Shown one piece after another: positions 63,898-63,903 of a stretch of 63,903 nucleotides of DNA (within the stretch, counting starts at the first letter, position 1; each line of letters opens with the position of its first letter). Origin of the DNA: Actinomycetota bacterium (GTDB taxonomy: Bacteria; Actinomycetota; Actinomycetes; Nanopelagicales; Nanopelagicaceae). Below the pieces are notes generated by a model, which worked only from the letters and a program-made list of their open reading frames with translations, was not told the DNA's origin and did not search any database. Location of the stretch: the NCBI GenBank assembly GCA_947463725.1, contig CANHRM010000005.1, positions 1 to 63,903 on the forward strand, written 5' to 3'. A program made the position numbers and the translations under genes.

Positions 63898-63903
63898 AAA
63901 TTC

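Overview
The window looks like a chromosome segment of a streamlined, low-GC planktonic actinobacterium of the freshwater acI type (Nanopelagicales, e.g. Planktophila/Nanopelagicus-like). The reasons are a green actinorhodopsin with its own retinal-forming genes, actinobacterial gene orders (mec-cysO-cysM-murI-rph-rdgB; prfB-ftsE-ftsX-smpB-ssrA; clpS-DUF2017), DUF3039, an actinobacterial tad locus, and very tight packing with short intergenic gaps, overlapping convergent genes and many probable leaderless starts. The assignment is inferred from gene content; no alignment was run. I saw no rRNA, CRISPR array, integrase, transposase or phage gene.

Layout. 0-3.8 kb: xylose uptake ABC operon (binding protein end, XylG, XylH) converging on xylose isomerase. 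3.9-9.4 kb: tRNA-Leu, LMW-phosphatase/arsenate reductase, DinB-like protein, MFS exporter, MetY, hemolysin-III-like protein and a coiled-coil protein with a Lys-rich tail. 9.4-12.1 kb: surface acyltransferase and a membrane protein with a histone-H1-like tail plus an FN3 domain. 12.2-16.2 kb (minus): rdgB, rph, murI and the CysM/CysO/Mec sulfur-carrier cysteine pathway. 16.3-19.3 kb: phototrophy module of actinorhodopsin, a small membrane protein, the two lycopene cyclase subunits and the beta-carotene dioxygenase Blh; the neighbours clpS-DUF2017 continue beyond it. 20-30 kb: GH18 protein, aquaporin, DUF3039, argF, proton-translocating transhydrogenase pntAa-Ab-B, pirin, VOC and GNAT proteins. 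30-34 kb: tmRNA, smpB, ftsX, ftsE, prfB. 34-38.6 kb: tad/Flp pilus genes. 38.6-46.3 kb: FN3 surface protein, secreted pullulanase, rhomboid, and two intergenic regions with a repeated small-peptide cassette. 47-61.7 kb: surface glycan locus (CDP-sugar genes, C-methyltransferase, asparagine-synthase-like amidotransferase, GT4, GT8, a GINT1-like protein, ABC exporter, SDR epimerase, nucleotide-sugar dehydrogenase, Wzy/WaaL ligase). 61.8-63.9 kb: a large S-layer-like secreted protein.

How it fits together. Light energy (actinorhodopsin, retinal made from lycopene through beta-carotene) and transhydrogenase couple the proton gradient to NADPH; xylose and alpha-glucan (pullulanase) use supply carbon. 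Much of the second half builds the cell surface: pili, FN3/Ig-like proteins, acylated glycans and a glycan locus whose centre (about 47.1-57.5 kb) is visibly AT-richer than its flanks.

Most interesting signals. (1) Two unlisted short ORFs (36 and 38 codons) encode amphipathic helices that align without gaps. Each is followed about 80-90 bp past its stop by the same 46-bp element, inverted relative to the ORF, and a third, broken copy of the cassette sits next to the second. (2) The leader of the actinorhodopsin gene can fold into two mutually exclusive hairpins, one of which looks like an intrinsic terminator, with a GCCTC element that can also pair with the Shine-Dalgarno. (3) The phototrophy genes sit inside an otherwise conserved actinobacterial gene order. 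(4) At least ten genes have a TANNNT -10 box exactly 6 nt before the ATG, which points to leaderless mRNAs and fixes several starts.
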